Assembly: GCA_039029515.1 (NCBI GenBank)
Contig: JBCCFX010000090.1
Location: forward strand, 1 to 14,644
Direction of reading: 5' to 3'
Source of the DNA: JBCCFX01 sp039029515
GTDB lineage: Bacteria > Planctomycetota > Phycisphaerae > Phycisphaerales > SM1A02
DNA length: 14,644 bases
Below the pieces are notes generated by a model. It saw only the letters and a list, made by a program, of their open reading frames with translations, made no database searches and was not told the DNA's origin. A program made the translations under genes and the position numbers. Of this stretch, positions 6,102 through 14,008 are shown piece by piece. How positions within the stretch are numbered: position 1 is the stretch's first letter; each line of letters begins with the position of its first letter.

Positions 6102-6971
6102 TCAGAACTTCCGGGCTTCGTCGTCAGGCATATGGTAGGGATGATCCCCCATATTGCCCGTTTGCACCCGGTCTATCCAGGTACGTATCGTCGCAATCAA
6201 CGGTTCACCATGCCAATCAATCGGTTGAGCGAATGACGGCTGTCGCGGCGTCAGACCGAGAAGATCCTGCGTCACGACGATCTGGCCGTGGCACGCCGGA
6301 CCCGCGCCGCATCCGATCACGGGAATCGATGTTCGTTCGACCACGCGTTCGGCGACTTCGGCGGGAACCGCTTCGATCAGCAGCATCGACGCACCGGCAT
6401 CTTCAAAGGCGATCGCCTCGTCAACTATTTGTGCCGCTTCACTCGCAGTCTTGCCGCTGACGCGATATCCCTGCGTCTTCACGTGCTGCGGTCGCGTGCC
6501 GAAGTGCGCGATGACAGGAATGCCCGCGCTCGCCATCTTTCGAACAATGTCGATGTGGTCACGCGTGACCTCGACCTTGACCGAGTCCGCAAGACCTTCC
6601 GTCAGAAAACGACCCGCATTCCGCATCGCGTCGGCTTCATCCGCCTGGTAACTCATGAAAGGCATGTCGCCCATCACAAAGCAACGCGGCGCGCCGCGTT
6701 TCACGCCTGCGGTCAGTGCGAGCATGATCTCCAGCGGCGCATGAATCGTGGATGGCAACCCCAGCACGACTTCGGCCAGTGAATCGCCCACGAGCAACAC
6801 CGGCACGCCGGCTTGCTGAAGCCATCGCGCCATCGTGGCGTCGTATGCGGTCAGGCACGCGAAGCGTTCACCCTGATTCACACGCCGGTTGAGCGCACGA
6901 AGCGTGACCGGCCGATCGAGCGCCCGGTCGTCCGAAGACCCGGAGGTCGGTGAGGAAGACAACGAGGTCAT
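6102..6971 (-). CDS. panB: 3-methyl-2-oxobutanoate hydroxymethyltransferase (ketopantoate hydroxymethyltransferase)
   Basis: Transfers a hydroxymethyl group from 5,10-methylene-tetrahydrofolate to 2-oxoisovalerate, making ketopantoate, the first committed step to pantothenate and CoA. The protein is a 289-residue TIM barrel (E. coli PanB is about 264) with some 25 extra Ser/Asp-rich N-terminal residues. Conserved motifs are LTAYDATMA (about 40-48), VLLVGDSL (metal-binding Asp), STIHAPLE, VMGDMPFMSY (second Asp), VKVE (substrate-region Lys and Glu), HFGTRPQ (His), LLIEAVP (catalytic-region Glu) and PVIGCGAGPACHGQIVVTQD. One local change is KVEVT where E. coli has KIEGG. The gene is 55 nt after the large secreted protein gene and has a TAGAAT box just before its ATG, so it is probably transcribed separately. 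No other pantothenate genes are nearby. Confidence 0.97.
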   Translation of the reverse strand: MTSLSSSPTSGSSDDRALDRPVTLRALNRRVNQGERFACLTAYDATMARWLQQAGVPVLLVGDSLAEVVLGLPSTIHAPLEIMLALTAGVKRGAPRCFVMGDMPFMSYQADEADAMRNAGRFLTEGLADSVKVEVTRDHIDIVRKMASAGIPVIAHFGTRPQHVKTQGYRVSGKTASEAAQIVDEAIAFEDAGASMLLIEAVPAEVAERVVERTSIPVIGCGAGPACHGQIVVTQDLLGLTPRQPSFAQPIDWHGEPLIATIRTWIDRVQTGNMGDHPYHMPDDEARKF

Positions 6972-6977
6972 GCGATT

Positions 6978-6983
6978 ATTCTA
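6978..6983 (-). promoter_or_regulatory. Predicted leaderless -10 box of panB
   Basis: TAGAAT (6983..6978) is 5/6 to TATAAT and lies exactly 6 nt before the panB ATG, so the first transcribed base should be about the A of ATG. No Shine-Dalgarno sequence and no convincing -35 at 16-18 nt upstream are seen. Confidence 0.5.
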
Positions 6984-7026
6984 TCGTGCTCGATGCGATC
7001 AGGCCGCTGGCGTCGCTGAATCGCCT

Positions 7027-9513
7027 TTACCACCGCTGTCGCGACCGTTTCGGGAGCTTCGGCAAGCCGCCAATCTTCCGGATCTGCTCCTCATTGAGAA
7101 TCGACCCGAGTCGGGCGATGGCCGAGGCGTTGAGTTCGCTCTGCTCGAATTTCAGCCGTTCTTCTGCCTCGTATTGCTGCTGCCACTCCGCCTGTGATTC
7201 CTCATCCATGAAGCCCCATGGCGATGCGTTGCGGTAGATCTCGATCAGCCCGTCATCGAGCGTGGCATTGACGGGGAAGTACGACGAGGCGAGTTCCTGA
7301 AGCTGCTCGACTTGCGACGAATTCAGATCTGGCAGGCGAAGCGCGGCCCGAAGCGCGCTCACCGCGGAACCGGTGTTCTGTCCAAGGCTCGGGAACGCAA
7401 TTCGCCGATAGCGATCGCGCACCGTGATCGCATGCTCGTCGTCGAGGATGGCAACAAGTGATTCGAGCGTCGTCGCGTTCTGCATGCCGATCGCACGAAG
7501 CTGGTCGGCGTACGCCCGCTGCGGCTTGCCCATCAGCTCGCTGTAGATCGTCTGAAACTCGACGGCCATCTCTGCGGTCGTCATGTCGGCCTGACGAATG
7601 GTCCATTCATCCGTCGCCTTGGCCACCGCCAGTGATGACTCCTGCGCGGTGATGAACAACGGCGTAATCGCACGTTCGTGTTCGGCGATCAACTGCTGCG
7701 CCGCGAGCGGCAACTCGTCGCGTTGCTCGATGGTTCGAACAAGTGCCGCAAGCTCGACACTATGTTCATTCGAATTGCGGGTGACACTGCCGGATGTTGT
7801 CAGTCGACACGCTCGGCGCGTGCGGTGGTCAATCACGCGCTGGAACGCTTCGTCATCCGCGTCTCGACCGAGTTCATCACGCAGCAGCATGAAGAACTCG
7901 GCGTCCAGAGCACGGCCTTGCGCAATGGCGGAAGCGCGCGACGCGTGATAATGATCCAGGTCGAAATCGGGGTTCGGCTTCCATGTGCCTGCTTCTTCAA
8001 GATGAATATACGACTGAACCATGGAGTAGCCGTCACGCATCGTCTGTTCGAGCGATTCGTACTGCGAGGCGTACGACTCATGCAATGCATGCGCCTGATC
8101 GCGCTGCGCATCATCGACGCCAAGCAGATCGCAGTAGCGATTCAACTCTCCCGGCGAAATTCGTGGCGCGACGTACCCGTCGACCATGGCAGTCTCAGCC
8201 ACATCCAGCGCATCATGGCTGGCTGATTCCGCGCTCTCCGCCGCGGTCTGCTGTGGTGAGCCGGCAATCTGTTCGAAGAATGAGCCGGCATCGCTCTCGT
8301 TGTCGCGTTCCGCGGATGCGGCGAGCTCCTGCATGCGTGTTGCGGTGAAGCCGGCGGCGAGTTGTTCACGTGCCGTCGCGACCGCGGCATCGAGCGTCAT
8401 CGTCGCTTCATTCACCTTGGTCATGTACTTCGACCAGATGTCGCGATCGTCCGCCATCGCGAGGTTCGCGCCGACGCGCATCAATGACTCCTCAAGCATC
8501 GTGTCGATGGTGGGGTCGAGTTCGTTGCGTAGCGTGACGGCCGCAGCATCAAGCGCAGCGCGTTCGGCGTCATTGCTTGCGGCGGTCGTCGTGCACACGC
8601 GCCACCAGCCGCCGGCGCGGCGGACCGCAACGGAGACGCTTGGTTCAGCGACGGCGAGAAAGCGCACGCGCAGCTCCATCGCTTCCGTCGGCGTCAGATT
8701 GCTGACGAGCGATGACACCGTCTTGCGATTGCGTTCGGCCATCTCGCGGGCGTCTTCTGCCGCCTTGCCGAAGATCTCCTGCTGCACCTGAAGAATCGCC
8801 TGCATCGCTTCAGCCGCCTGTTCCGGATCCTGAAGTGATTCCGCGGTCAGGCCGCGCTCGTCCATTGCGTCGAAGAACGTTAGGATCATGCGCGAGGAAT
8901 CTCGGGCGGTATCACGAAGCTCACGCGTCAGCTTGATTTCGTACGATTCGATGATCGGCGTCACGCGCACGCGTGATTCCGGGGTGAGGCTCATCTCGTC
9001 GATGATCTCGCCGACATCATTCACGCCTCCACCGCCAAGGAAGTTCAGCGCGGACTGTCGATACCGCGTCCGCTCACGTCGTAACCGAATGCGTTCGAGC
9101 GCGCCGCGCTGTTCATCGGCCAGGACAATGGCCACGCTGTCGAAGAGTTGTTGGTCCAGCGTGCTGATCTTCTTTTGGACACGGTCCATCTCGCGCAGCA
9201 GTTCGGTGATCTCCTCACGGTTCGGCATCTGGTTGTTCATGCCGCCCATCAGGGCCATCACTTCGGCGATATCGCCCTCGCGGAGCACGCGGAAGTTGGC
9301 TCGGTACGTGGCGTGCGCGTGTTGAATCGCCTGCACCTGCTCCGGGCTGCAGTTCAGCCGGTTCACATCGCGCATCAACTCCGAAGTGGTCATCGGGTCG
9401 GGCAGCATGCCCATCGTGCCCTGAGCACGAACGTCGCCCGCGTGCATCACGCTGATGATGACCATCAGCACGTACATCCACCAGATAGACCGTCGACCGT
9501 TCGGTACCGTCAT
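7027..9513 (-). CDS. Large secreted helical protein with repeated Spy/CpxP-like units (paralog of the upstream gene)
   Basis: This 828-residue protein starts at 9513, where AGGGG lies 7 nt upstream; the frame is open 14 codons further, but that start would bury the signal peptide. Residues 1-30 are a clear signal peptide (basic NGRR, hydrophobic WWMYVLMVIISVM, cleavage after VRA). The mature protein is almost all charged amphipathic helix. Units recur in which a helix begins with a Pro/Thr/Ser-x-x-Q-like cap and a later helix ends with a 'VLxDEQ'-like phrase: NCSPEQVQAIQ (54-64) with IVLADEQR (129-136), SLTPESR (175-181) with SNLTPTEA (271-278), VDDAQRDQ (466-473), then AILDDEH (688-694), and NSSQVEQLQ (731-739) with SILNEEQI (804-811). 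This recalls LTxxQ proteins (Spy, CpxP), periplasmic chaperones or metal sensors, but those are about 160 residues. Function unknown; I infer a periplasmic or surface location. Confidence 0.85.
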   Translation of the reverse strand: MTVPNGRRSIWWMYVLMVIISVMHAGDVRAQGTMGMLPDPMTTSELMRDVNRLNCSPEQVQAIQHAHATYRANFRVLREGDIAEVMALMGGMNNQMPNREEITELLREMDRVQKKISTLDQQLFDSVAIVLADEQRGALERIRLRRERTRYRQSALNFLGGGGVNDVGEIIDEMSLTPESRVRVTPIIESYEIKLTRELRDTARDSSRMILTFFDAMDERGLTAESLQDPEQAAEAMQAILQVQQEIFGKAAEDAREMAERNRKTVSSLVSNLTPTEAMELRVRFLAVAEPSVSVAVRRAGGWWRVCTTTAASNDAERAALDAAAVTLRNELDPTIDTMLEESLMRVGANLAMADDRDIWSKYMTKVNEATMTLDAAVATAREQLAAGFTATRMQELAASAERDNESDAGSFFEQIAGSPQQTAAESAESASHDALDVAETAMVDGYVAPRISPGELNRYCDLLGVDDAQRDQAHALHESYASQYESLEQTMRDGYSMVQSYIHLEEAGTWKPNPDFDLDHYHASRASAIAQGRALDAEFFMLLRDELGRDADDEAFQRVIDHRTRRACRLTTSGSVTRNSNEHSVELAALVRTIEQRDELPLAAQQLIAEHERAITPLFITAQESSLAVAKATDEWTIRQADMTTAEMAVEFQTIYSELMGKPQRAYADQLRAIGMQNATTLESLVAILDDEHAITVRDRYRRIAFPSLGQNTGSAVSALRAALRLPDLNSSQVEQLQELASSYFPVNATLDDGLIEIYRNASPWGFMDEESQAEWQQQYEAEERLKFEQSELNASAIARLGSILNEEQIRKIGGLPKLPKRSRQRW

Positions 9514-9520
9514 GCCTCTG

Positions 9521-9525
9521 CCCCT
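9521..9525 (-). promoter_or_regulatory. Ribosome-binding site fixing the start of the downstream large secreted protein
   Basis: AGGGG (9525..9521) lies 7 nt before the ATG at 9513. It supports this ATG over the upstream in-frame ATG at 9555, whose use would place 14 extra residues before the signal peptide. Confidence 0.5.
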
Positions 9526-9621
9526 GTCATCAGCCCGGATCGCCGCAGCGCGCACCCCGCGCGCCCCGTACCTGAACCATTCGATTCGTTCCGCGTTTCA
9601 CCAATGGGATTTCATCAGGTT

Positions 9622-9638
9622 GCCGACAGTTTGTCAGC
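9622..9638 (-). other. Intercistronic hairpin just after the upstream large-paralog gene
   Basis: GCTGAC (9638..9633) and GTCGGC (9627..9622) form a 6-bp stem with one G-T wobble and a 5-nt loop. The stem starts 3 nt after the stop at 9642-9644. No T-tract follows, so it looks more like an mRNA 3'-end stabiliser or attenuator than an intrinsic terminator. The rest of the 128-nt gap to the next gene holds nothing else I can name. Confidence 0.3.
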
Positions 9639-9641
9639 CGG

Positions 9642-12122
9642 TCATTCCACGCCCAGGATCGCACGCATCTGACGTCGCGTCGTTTCTTCATAATCCCGGA
9701 TTGCCTCGATCTGGCGGTCCGCATCCGCTCGGAGCACCTCGATCTCGCCCCAGTCCGTGGAATCATCCGGCTCCGGCTGCCACGCCGCCGCTGCCCGATA
9801 CGTCGCTGCGAGTTCCGCCTGAAGCACCTCATGCTTCCGGCTGTACGCCGCGCGAAGATCCTCGAGCCTCGTTTGCTGCTCGGTGGTCATTCGTGCAATG
9901 CGCATCAACTGGGCGATGTCATCGACGAGCCGCTCGCCGGACGCGTAGTCCGTCGGGAATGCCATCTGCATGGCCGTCGCACGGATGGTCGTTGCGATTT
10001 CGGATGGCAGGATGTCGTCGATCGTTGACAGCGCATCGGCGTTCATACCGATGATGCGCGAATGCGTGATCGACTTGCGATGAACCATGCTCGTGCGGAG
10101 CTTGCGCAACGTCCGAACATCCAGTGATGACTCATCGAGTTCACCCGCGCGCTGGAACGCGACGAGCGTGCGCGTTGCCATGTCAAGTGTGCCTTCGATG
10201 TCCGCAAGCGATGCAAGCTCCATCGTGATGTCGAATGCATAGGTCGGCATCGCGGCATCAAAGCGCCGTCGCCCGGATTCGCCAAGGTCAACACGATCGA
10301 ACACGGTATAGAGATCGAGCCGGCCTTCGTGCGTCGTGCCGAAGCGCGGTTGCTCATCCGGCCGATGCAGGTTCAGTCGTAATCGTGCAATCGCGCGTCG
10401 TCGTTCGGCGCGCCAGCGATCAAGCTTGTCATGGTCTTCGCTCGGAAGGTGCTTTCGGATCGAGCGCACCAATCCATCGTCGATCATCTGCACAGATTGA
10501 TGGGCCTGAATCAATGATTCAAACGTGGATCGAACAGCCGATCCGGTCGGCCAGCCGAATTCGCCGCCGTTCGTTCGTCCGAACCATGCCGCGTTGGCGA
10601 GCACTCGATACCTGCCGATCGGACCATCATCGCGATCCGCCTGCGCGTACTGATCGCGATACGCATCGAATGATGCCATGATCGAATCGACTGTGCGGTC
10701 ATCGATGTCGAGCGCGTTGATCAGCCGGTACACATCGGCAACGGTCATCGGCGACGGAAGCTCACGGACGAGGCGAGCACGTCGACGCTCATCCTCGATC
10801 GCAGTTGCCGCATCGTCGAGCGGACCACCGCGGCTGTCGCGCACTATCGCGACGGCAATCGCGGCACGATCCGACGCACTGCGCTGTGTATCCATCGCCA
10901 TGACGTCGAGTGCCTGAAGGACTTCCGCTTCCAGCGCTTTACGACGTCCAAGCATGGCATCAAGTGCGGCTTGATCGTCATCGACCTCCTCGATCCCGGA
11001 TCGCATACGGAATGGCGTGCGATCGGCGCGAATGCCATCGACGAGATCCATCGTCTGTTCTTCCAGCCACCGTCGTCGCGTGTCGTAGGCGTCGCGGAGC
11101 GCAACCACAGCCCGGCGCGTGTCACTCGAGACGTCACCGAATTCAGCCTCGATCAGCGCGACTTGTGCGGTTCGGTCTTCCGAGAACACGCCGGGATACG
11201 CGAACTTCACGAACGCGTTGTACAGCACGCTGGCGTGTCGATCGCTCGCGACCGTGTCGATCTGTCCAAGTGTTCGTCGATGCAGGTCGATGATGTCCGC
11301 GCACGCACGCTGAAGGTTTCTCTGCACGGCCTCCATGGCGGATTGCAACGCTTCGTTCGCCGCGCGCTGGCCTTCGCGGTCTTCCAGCATCGATGCGGTG
11401 ATCCCTTGCTCGTTGAGGCGATCTTTGACTTCCAGCATGGCGCGGACGATCTGCGTGTGCGCGCGGTTGGTTCGTTTGAGTAACGCGAGTTCATACGCGT
11501 CCAGAGTCGGTCGTAACGCTGCGCGAGCTTCCGGGCTGAGTTTCTGTCGATCGAGCAGGTCGATCAGGCTGATCGTCGCGCCGGGATTCATCCGTCGTGC
11601 GGTATCCGCCATGCCGGTCTGCAGCCGGCGGATTGCTCGTCGGCGCTGTATCGACGCCGTATGCGCGCGCTGTGCATCCGCGAGCACGGCATCGCAGCCG
11701 CTGATGAATGCGTTGTCGATCGCAGCCGCCTCATCGCACAGTTCGCGGTACCGCTTGTACGGCACGGCGAACGCTTCCCGTTCGAGATCGAGCGCTGAGC
11801 CGCGCGGCACGTCGCGCAGCGACGCTTTGAACGGATCGACCGAAGCTTCCCGAAACGCGGCGTACGCTTTGCGATACGCCGAATGACGCTCGGCGATGGC
11901 ATCGTGCTGCGCATCGGTCCATTGCTGTGCCTGCGCGTAACGCGTGTATTCCTGGAACGTCATCGCGTTCGGCACATGACCTGAAAACACCTGCGCGTGC
12001 GATGTCCGCGCCGTCGCCATCGACATGCCGATGATCGTCAACAGGAACAAAAATGCAGGTGCGCACGCCGCGCGCGCGCACCTGTGATCGGAGTTCGAAT
12101 TCATGCGGTCTCGACTCATCAT
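9642..12122 (-). CDS. Large secreted helical protein with repeated Spy/CpxP-like units (paralog of the downstream gene)
   Basis: From the ATG at 12122 this encodes 826 residues. The ATG overlaps the dinB stop (TGATG); an ATG at 12104 is the alternative. The frame stays open up to 12233 inside dinB, but that extension is spurious. A signal peptide spans residues 1-43 (hydrophobic FLFLLTIIGMSMA, cleavage after TSHA). The mature part is collinear with the next gene: PNAMTFQEYTRY against PDPMTTSELMRD, DAVLADAQR against AIVLADEQR, KLSPEARAALRPTLDAYELAL against SLTPESRVRVTPIIESYEIKL, LNEQGITASMLEDREG against MDERGLTAESLQDPEQ, and FVKFAYPGVF against RFLAVAEPSV. A second half begins at PSPMTVADVYRL. 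It contains LTxxQ-like helix caps such as MTTEQQTRLEDL near the end. Arg content is high and there is no membrane segment after the signal. Function unknown; a duplicated, probably co-expressed secreted pair. Confidence 0.85.
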   Translation of the reverse strand: MMSRDRMNSNSDHRCARAACAPAFLFLLTIIGMSMATARTSHAQVFSGHVPNAMTFQEYTRYAQAQQWTDAQHDAIAERHSAYRKAYAAFREASVDPFKASLRDVPRGSALDLEREAFAVPYKRYRELCDEAAAIDNAFISGCDAVLADAQRAHTASIQRRRAIRRLQTGMADTARRMNPGATISLIDLLDRQKLSPEARAALRPTLDAYELALLKRTNRAHTQIVRAMLEVKDRLNEQGITASMLEDREGQRAANEALQSAMEAVQRNLQRACADIIDLHRRTLGQIDTVASDRHASVLYNAFVKFAYPGVFSEDRTAQVALIEAEFGDVSSDTRRAVVALRDAYDTRRRWLEEQTMDLVDGIRADRTPFRMRSGIEEVDDDQAALDAMLGRRKALEAEVLQALDVMAMDTQRSASDRAAIAVAIVRDSRGGPLDDAATAIEDERRRARLVRELPSPMTVADVYRLINALDIDDRTVDSIMASFDAYRDQYAQADRDDGPIGRYRVLANAAWFGRTNGGEFGWPTGSAVRSTFESLIQAHQSVQMIDDGLVRSIRKHLPSEDHDKLDRWRAERRRAIARLRLNLHRPDEQPRFGTTHEGRLDLYTVFDRVDLGESGRRRFDAAMPTYAFDITMELASLADIEGTLDMATRTLVAFQRAGELDESSLDVRTLRKLRTSMVHRKSITHSRIIGMNADALSTIDDILPSEIATTIRATAMQMAFPTDYASGERLVDDIAQLMRIARMTTEQQTRLEDLRAAYSRKHEVLQAELAATYRAAAAWQPEPDDSTDWGEIEVLRADADRQIEAIRDYEETTRRQMRAILGVE

Positions 12123-12637
12123 CACATTGCCGATGGCATACCGACGGCGCGGCGCCACGCACTGATCTGTCCGAGGTGCGTGCCAACGTGTGCAGTCAGC
12201 AGGAAGTTGATGGCGGCGCCGACGGTCGGGCACATTTCGCGGAATCGACCTTCGCGCGGATTCTCCTGCTGGAACACAGATTCATCAAGATCCGACAGCG
12301 CGTTGATCAGCACTTCGTGACGATCCATGAAGAAGTCAACGACCGTGTCCTTGTCGGGATACTGGCCGGTATTCGGGGCGCACTCCACGCCGGCGGCGAA
12401 CAGTTCATCAAAGCCGTCTTTGTCGTCGACGAGTTCAGGCTTGCCGATCATCTCGAGCACGCGGTTCGGGTAAATCGCAAGATGACCAAGGCAGAACGCG
12501 GGATGGTTCATCGTGGGATGCGGCATCTCGTGGAAGCGATCCGCGGGGATGTCGTCGACGAGCATCTTGGCGTAGCCCTGCATCAGCCGGGCGGCCGGGA
12601 CGATGGATTCGATGGTCGTGGTCGCGGTGGTGGACAT
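12122..12637 (-). CDS. DinB superfamily protein (putative metal-binding four-helix-bundle enzyme)
   Basis: This 171-residue protein has the DinB/YfiT pattern: a His in helix 2 (His52 in CLGHLAIYPNRV) and a C-terminal HxxxH (His150 and His154 in TAHVGTHLGQISAWRR). In this superfamily three histidines bind a divalent metal; members include damage-inducible DinB of Bacillus and thiol-S-transferases that use mycothiol or bacillithiol. HLGQISAWRR is the most diagnostic stretch. No signal peptide is present, so it is cytoplasmic. GGAAGG lies 8 nt before the ATG, a good ribosome-binding site. The gene's TGA overlaps the ATG of the first large secreted protein, so the two are probably translationally coupled. 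Its substrate is not predictable. The name does not imply the DNA polymerase IV also called DinB. Confidence 0.88.
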   Translation of the reverse strand: MSTTATTTIESIVPAARLMQGYAKMLVDDIPADRFHEMPHPTMNHPAFCLGHLAIYPNRVLEMIGKPELVDDKDGFDELFAAGVECAPNTGQYPDKDTVVDFFMDRHEVLINALSDLDESVFQQENPREGRFREMCPTVGAAINFLLTAHVGTHLGQISAWRRAVGMPSAM

Positions 12638-12645
12638 GGTTGGTG

Positions 12646-12651
12646 CCTTCC
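12646..12651 (-). promoter_or_regulatory. Ribosome-binding site of the DinB-fold gene
   Basis: GGAAGG (12651..12646) lies 8 nt before the ATG at 12637. It is the clearest Shine-Dalgarno sequence in the window and contrasts with the genes preceded by TANNNT boxes. The 98-nt gap upstream has a possible TACACT -10 near 12710 without a well-spaced -35. Confidence 0.55.
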
Positions 12652-12735
12652 GATTCTCGGTGGGGGGAGGAACATCTTGGCGTCCCGGATGACGCCGATC
12701 GATCCGTCAGTGTAGGTCGCCCCGATGCTCTCGGG

Positions 12736-13866
12736 TCAGGTGCCGATGTACCGGGCGTAAATCGCGCGGGCCACCTCGGGTTCGCTGGTGCCCTTGATGA
12801 TGGTCCGGCCGTTCGGAAACACGGTGAGTTCCAGAGGATCGGCGTCGTCCCCATCACGGCGAAGCTCGCCCCGAAGCAGTGAGTCGTTGCAGCGGAACTC
12901 GCCGAATGGCGCCAGTCGATCCGCCAGCGCATGCAGGTCCATCCGTTGCGACGATCGATCCGCTGGCGGCGTGATCTGAACGGCGTTCCGTCCACACAGG
13001 CTCGTCGCGCCGCTCGTCGCCTGATCATCGAGGTATTCGAACGCGCCGCTTGCGCAGGTCGGGCATGTGCCTTCGCGCCACGCCGACGACACGTCGAACG
13101 ATCGGTCTTCGTTGTTCCACCCATCGAAGGAGTGCAAGCGCGTGTCGACGGCATCGATGGCGCCGACGCAGAGTTTGATCGCTTCCATCGCCTGCCGGGC
13201 CGCGACAAGGCTGACCACCGGGCCGAGCACGCCTGCAGTGTCGCATGTCGGTGTGGAACCGGGCGGCGGCGCTTCGGGGAACAGGCACCGCAGGCATGGC
13301 GTGGATTGGCCCGGACGCCAGCCGATATGACCTGACCACGATGGCTTCGCCGCCGTGCTGTGCGGCAGGATGACCATCGACATCCCGGTTGTGCCGACCG
13401 CGCCGCCGTAGACGTACGGCAGGTGATGCTTCACCGCGAGGTCATTCAGCAGATAGCGCGTCTCGAAGTTATCGAGACCATCGAGGAGCAGGTCTGCGCC
13501 TTTGAGGTAGCGTTCGGCGTTGAGCGCGTTGAAGTCGTCGGCGTAGGCATCGATCGTGACGTTGTCGTTGACGAGGCGCAGGCGATCGCGCGCGGCTTCG
13601 GCCTTCGGTTTCGCGAGGCGTGCATCATCTTCGGTGTACAGCGTCTGTCGTTGCAGGTTGGTGAGTTCAACCAGATCGCGGTCGATCAGCGTCAGTCGTC
13701 CGATGCCGGCGCGAACAAGCAGATCGGCGATGGTGCAACCGAGCGCGCCACAGCCAACGAGTGCAATGTGTGTACGGGCGAGTTGCTGCTGACCTTCTTC
13801 ACCGATCCCGGCGAGCAGCATCTGCCGGTGATAGCGATCAGAGGGATGGAGCGGCGAGCCGGACAT
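12736..13866 (-). CDS. ThiF/MoeB/HesA-family E1-like adenylyltransferase
   Basis: From the ATG at 13866 this is 376 residues. These enzymes adenylate the C-terminal glycine of a ubiquitin-like sulfur carrier (ThiS or MoaD) for thiamine or molybdopterin synthesis. Motifs: DRYHRQMLLAGIGEEGQ (10-26), ATP-binding GCGALG (38-43), LIDRDLVELTNLQRQ (60-74), LLDGLDNFETRYLLND (127-142), zinc cysteine pairs C191/C194 and C268/C271, and the TCDTAGVLGP loop with Cys208 at the position of the family's reactive cysteine. A C-terminal domain follows (about 290-376, starting CGRNAVQI), as in the longer ThiF-like proteins of Bacillus. The frame is open upstream to 14109, but that part is translated repeat DNA. 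No thi or moa genes are nearby, so ThiF and MoeB cannot be separated. Confidence 0.92.
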   Translation of the reverse strand: MSGSPLHPSDRYHRQMLLAGIGEEGQQQLARTHIALVGCGALGCTIADLLVRAGIGRLTLIDRDLVELTNLQRQTLYTEDDARLAKPKAEAARDRLRLVNDNVTIDAYADDFNALNAERYLKGADLLLDGLDNFETRYLLNDLAVKHHLPYVYGGAVGTTGMSMVILPHSTAAKPSWSGHIGWRPGQSTPCLRCLFPEAPPPGSTPTCDTAGVLGPVVSLVAARQAMEAIKLCVGAIDAVDTRLHSFDGWNNEDRSFDVSSAWREGTCPTCASGAFEYLDDQATSGATSLCGRNAVQITPPADRSSQRMDLHALADRLAPFGEFRCNDSLLRGELRRDGDDADPLELTVFPNGRTIIKGTSEPEVARAIYARYIGT

Positions 13867-13872
13867 CCGGGC

Positions 13873-13878
13873 ATGGTA
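13873..13878 (-). promoter_or_regulatory. Candidate leaderless -10 box of the ThiF-like gene
   Basis: TACCAT (13878..13873) lies exactly 6 nt before the ATG at 13866, with no Shine-Dalgarno sequence between. The expected -35 position (about 13896-13901) falls inside a heptamer repeat array and has no TTGACA-like sequence. Confidence 0.4.
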
Positions 13879-13889
13879 GGGGAAGGGCA

Positions 13890-13910
13890 GCCATGAGCCA
13901 TGAGCCATGA
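13890..13910. repeat. Heptamer array GCCATGA x3
   Basis: Three perfect tandem copies of GCCATGA, followed by the related GGGATGA. The array lies 12 nt upstream of the TACCAT box of the ThiF-like gene, so a change in copy number would alter the sequence upstream of that box. Confidence 0.85.
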
Positions 13911-13926
13911 GGGATGAGGAATTGGT

Positions 13927-13996
13927 GATTCGGGATTTGGGATTCGGGATTTGGGATTCGGGATTTGGGATTCGGGATTTGGGATTCGGGATTTGG
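13927..13996. repeat. 14-nt satellite GATTCGGGATTTGG x5 (ten alternating heptamers)
   Basis: Five perfect tandem copies cover 70 nt. Each 14-mer is two heptamers, GATTCGG and GATTTGG, differing only by C/T at position 5, so the basic period is 7 nt. Read in frame on the minus strand it gives a false peptide of repeated IPNPKS/IPNPES, which is what extends the ThiF frame upstream. There is no spacer variation, so it is not a CRISPR array. Confidence 0.95.
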
Positions 13997-14008
13997 GAAC
14001 GGGGCCTT

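Noticed and set aside
9548..9564. GCGCGC hairpin upstream of the downstream large-paralog gene as a terminator
   Set aside because: The 6-bp stem is made of alternating GC in a very GC-rich stretch and no T-tract follows on either strand.
12123..12233. N-terminal extension of the first large secreted protein into dinB
   Set aside because: It overlaps the conserved DinB C-terminus in another frame and would bury the signal peptide behind about 37 residues of arginine-rich sequence.
12122..12637. DinB as DNA polymerase IV
   Set aside because: The protein is 171 residues with a His / HxxxH metal-site pattern and none of the Y-family polymerase motifs; it belongs to the unrelated DinB/YfiT fold.
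13927..13996. Possible CRISPR array
   Set aside because: Units are only 14 nt, directly tandem, with no unique spacers and no cas genes nearby.
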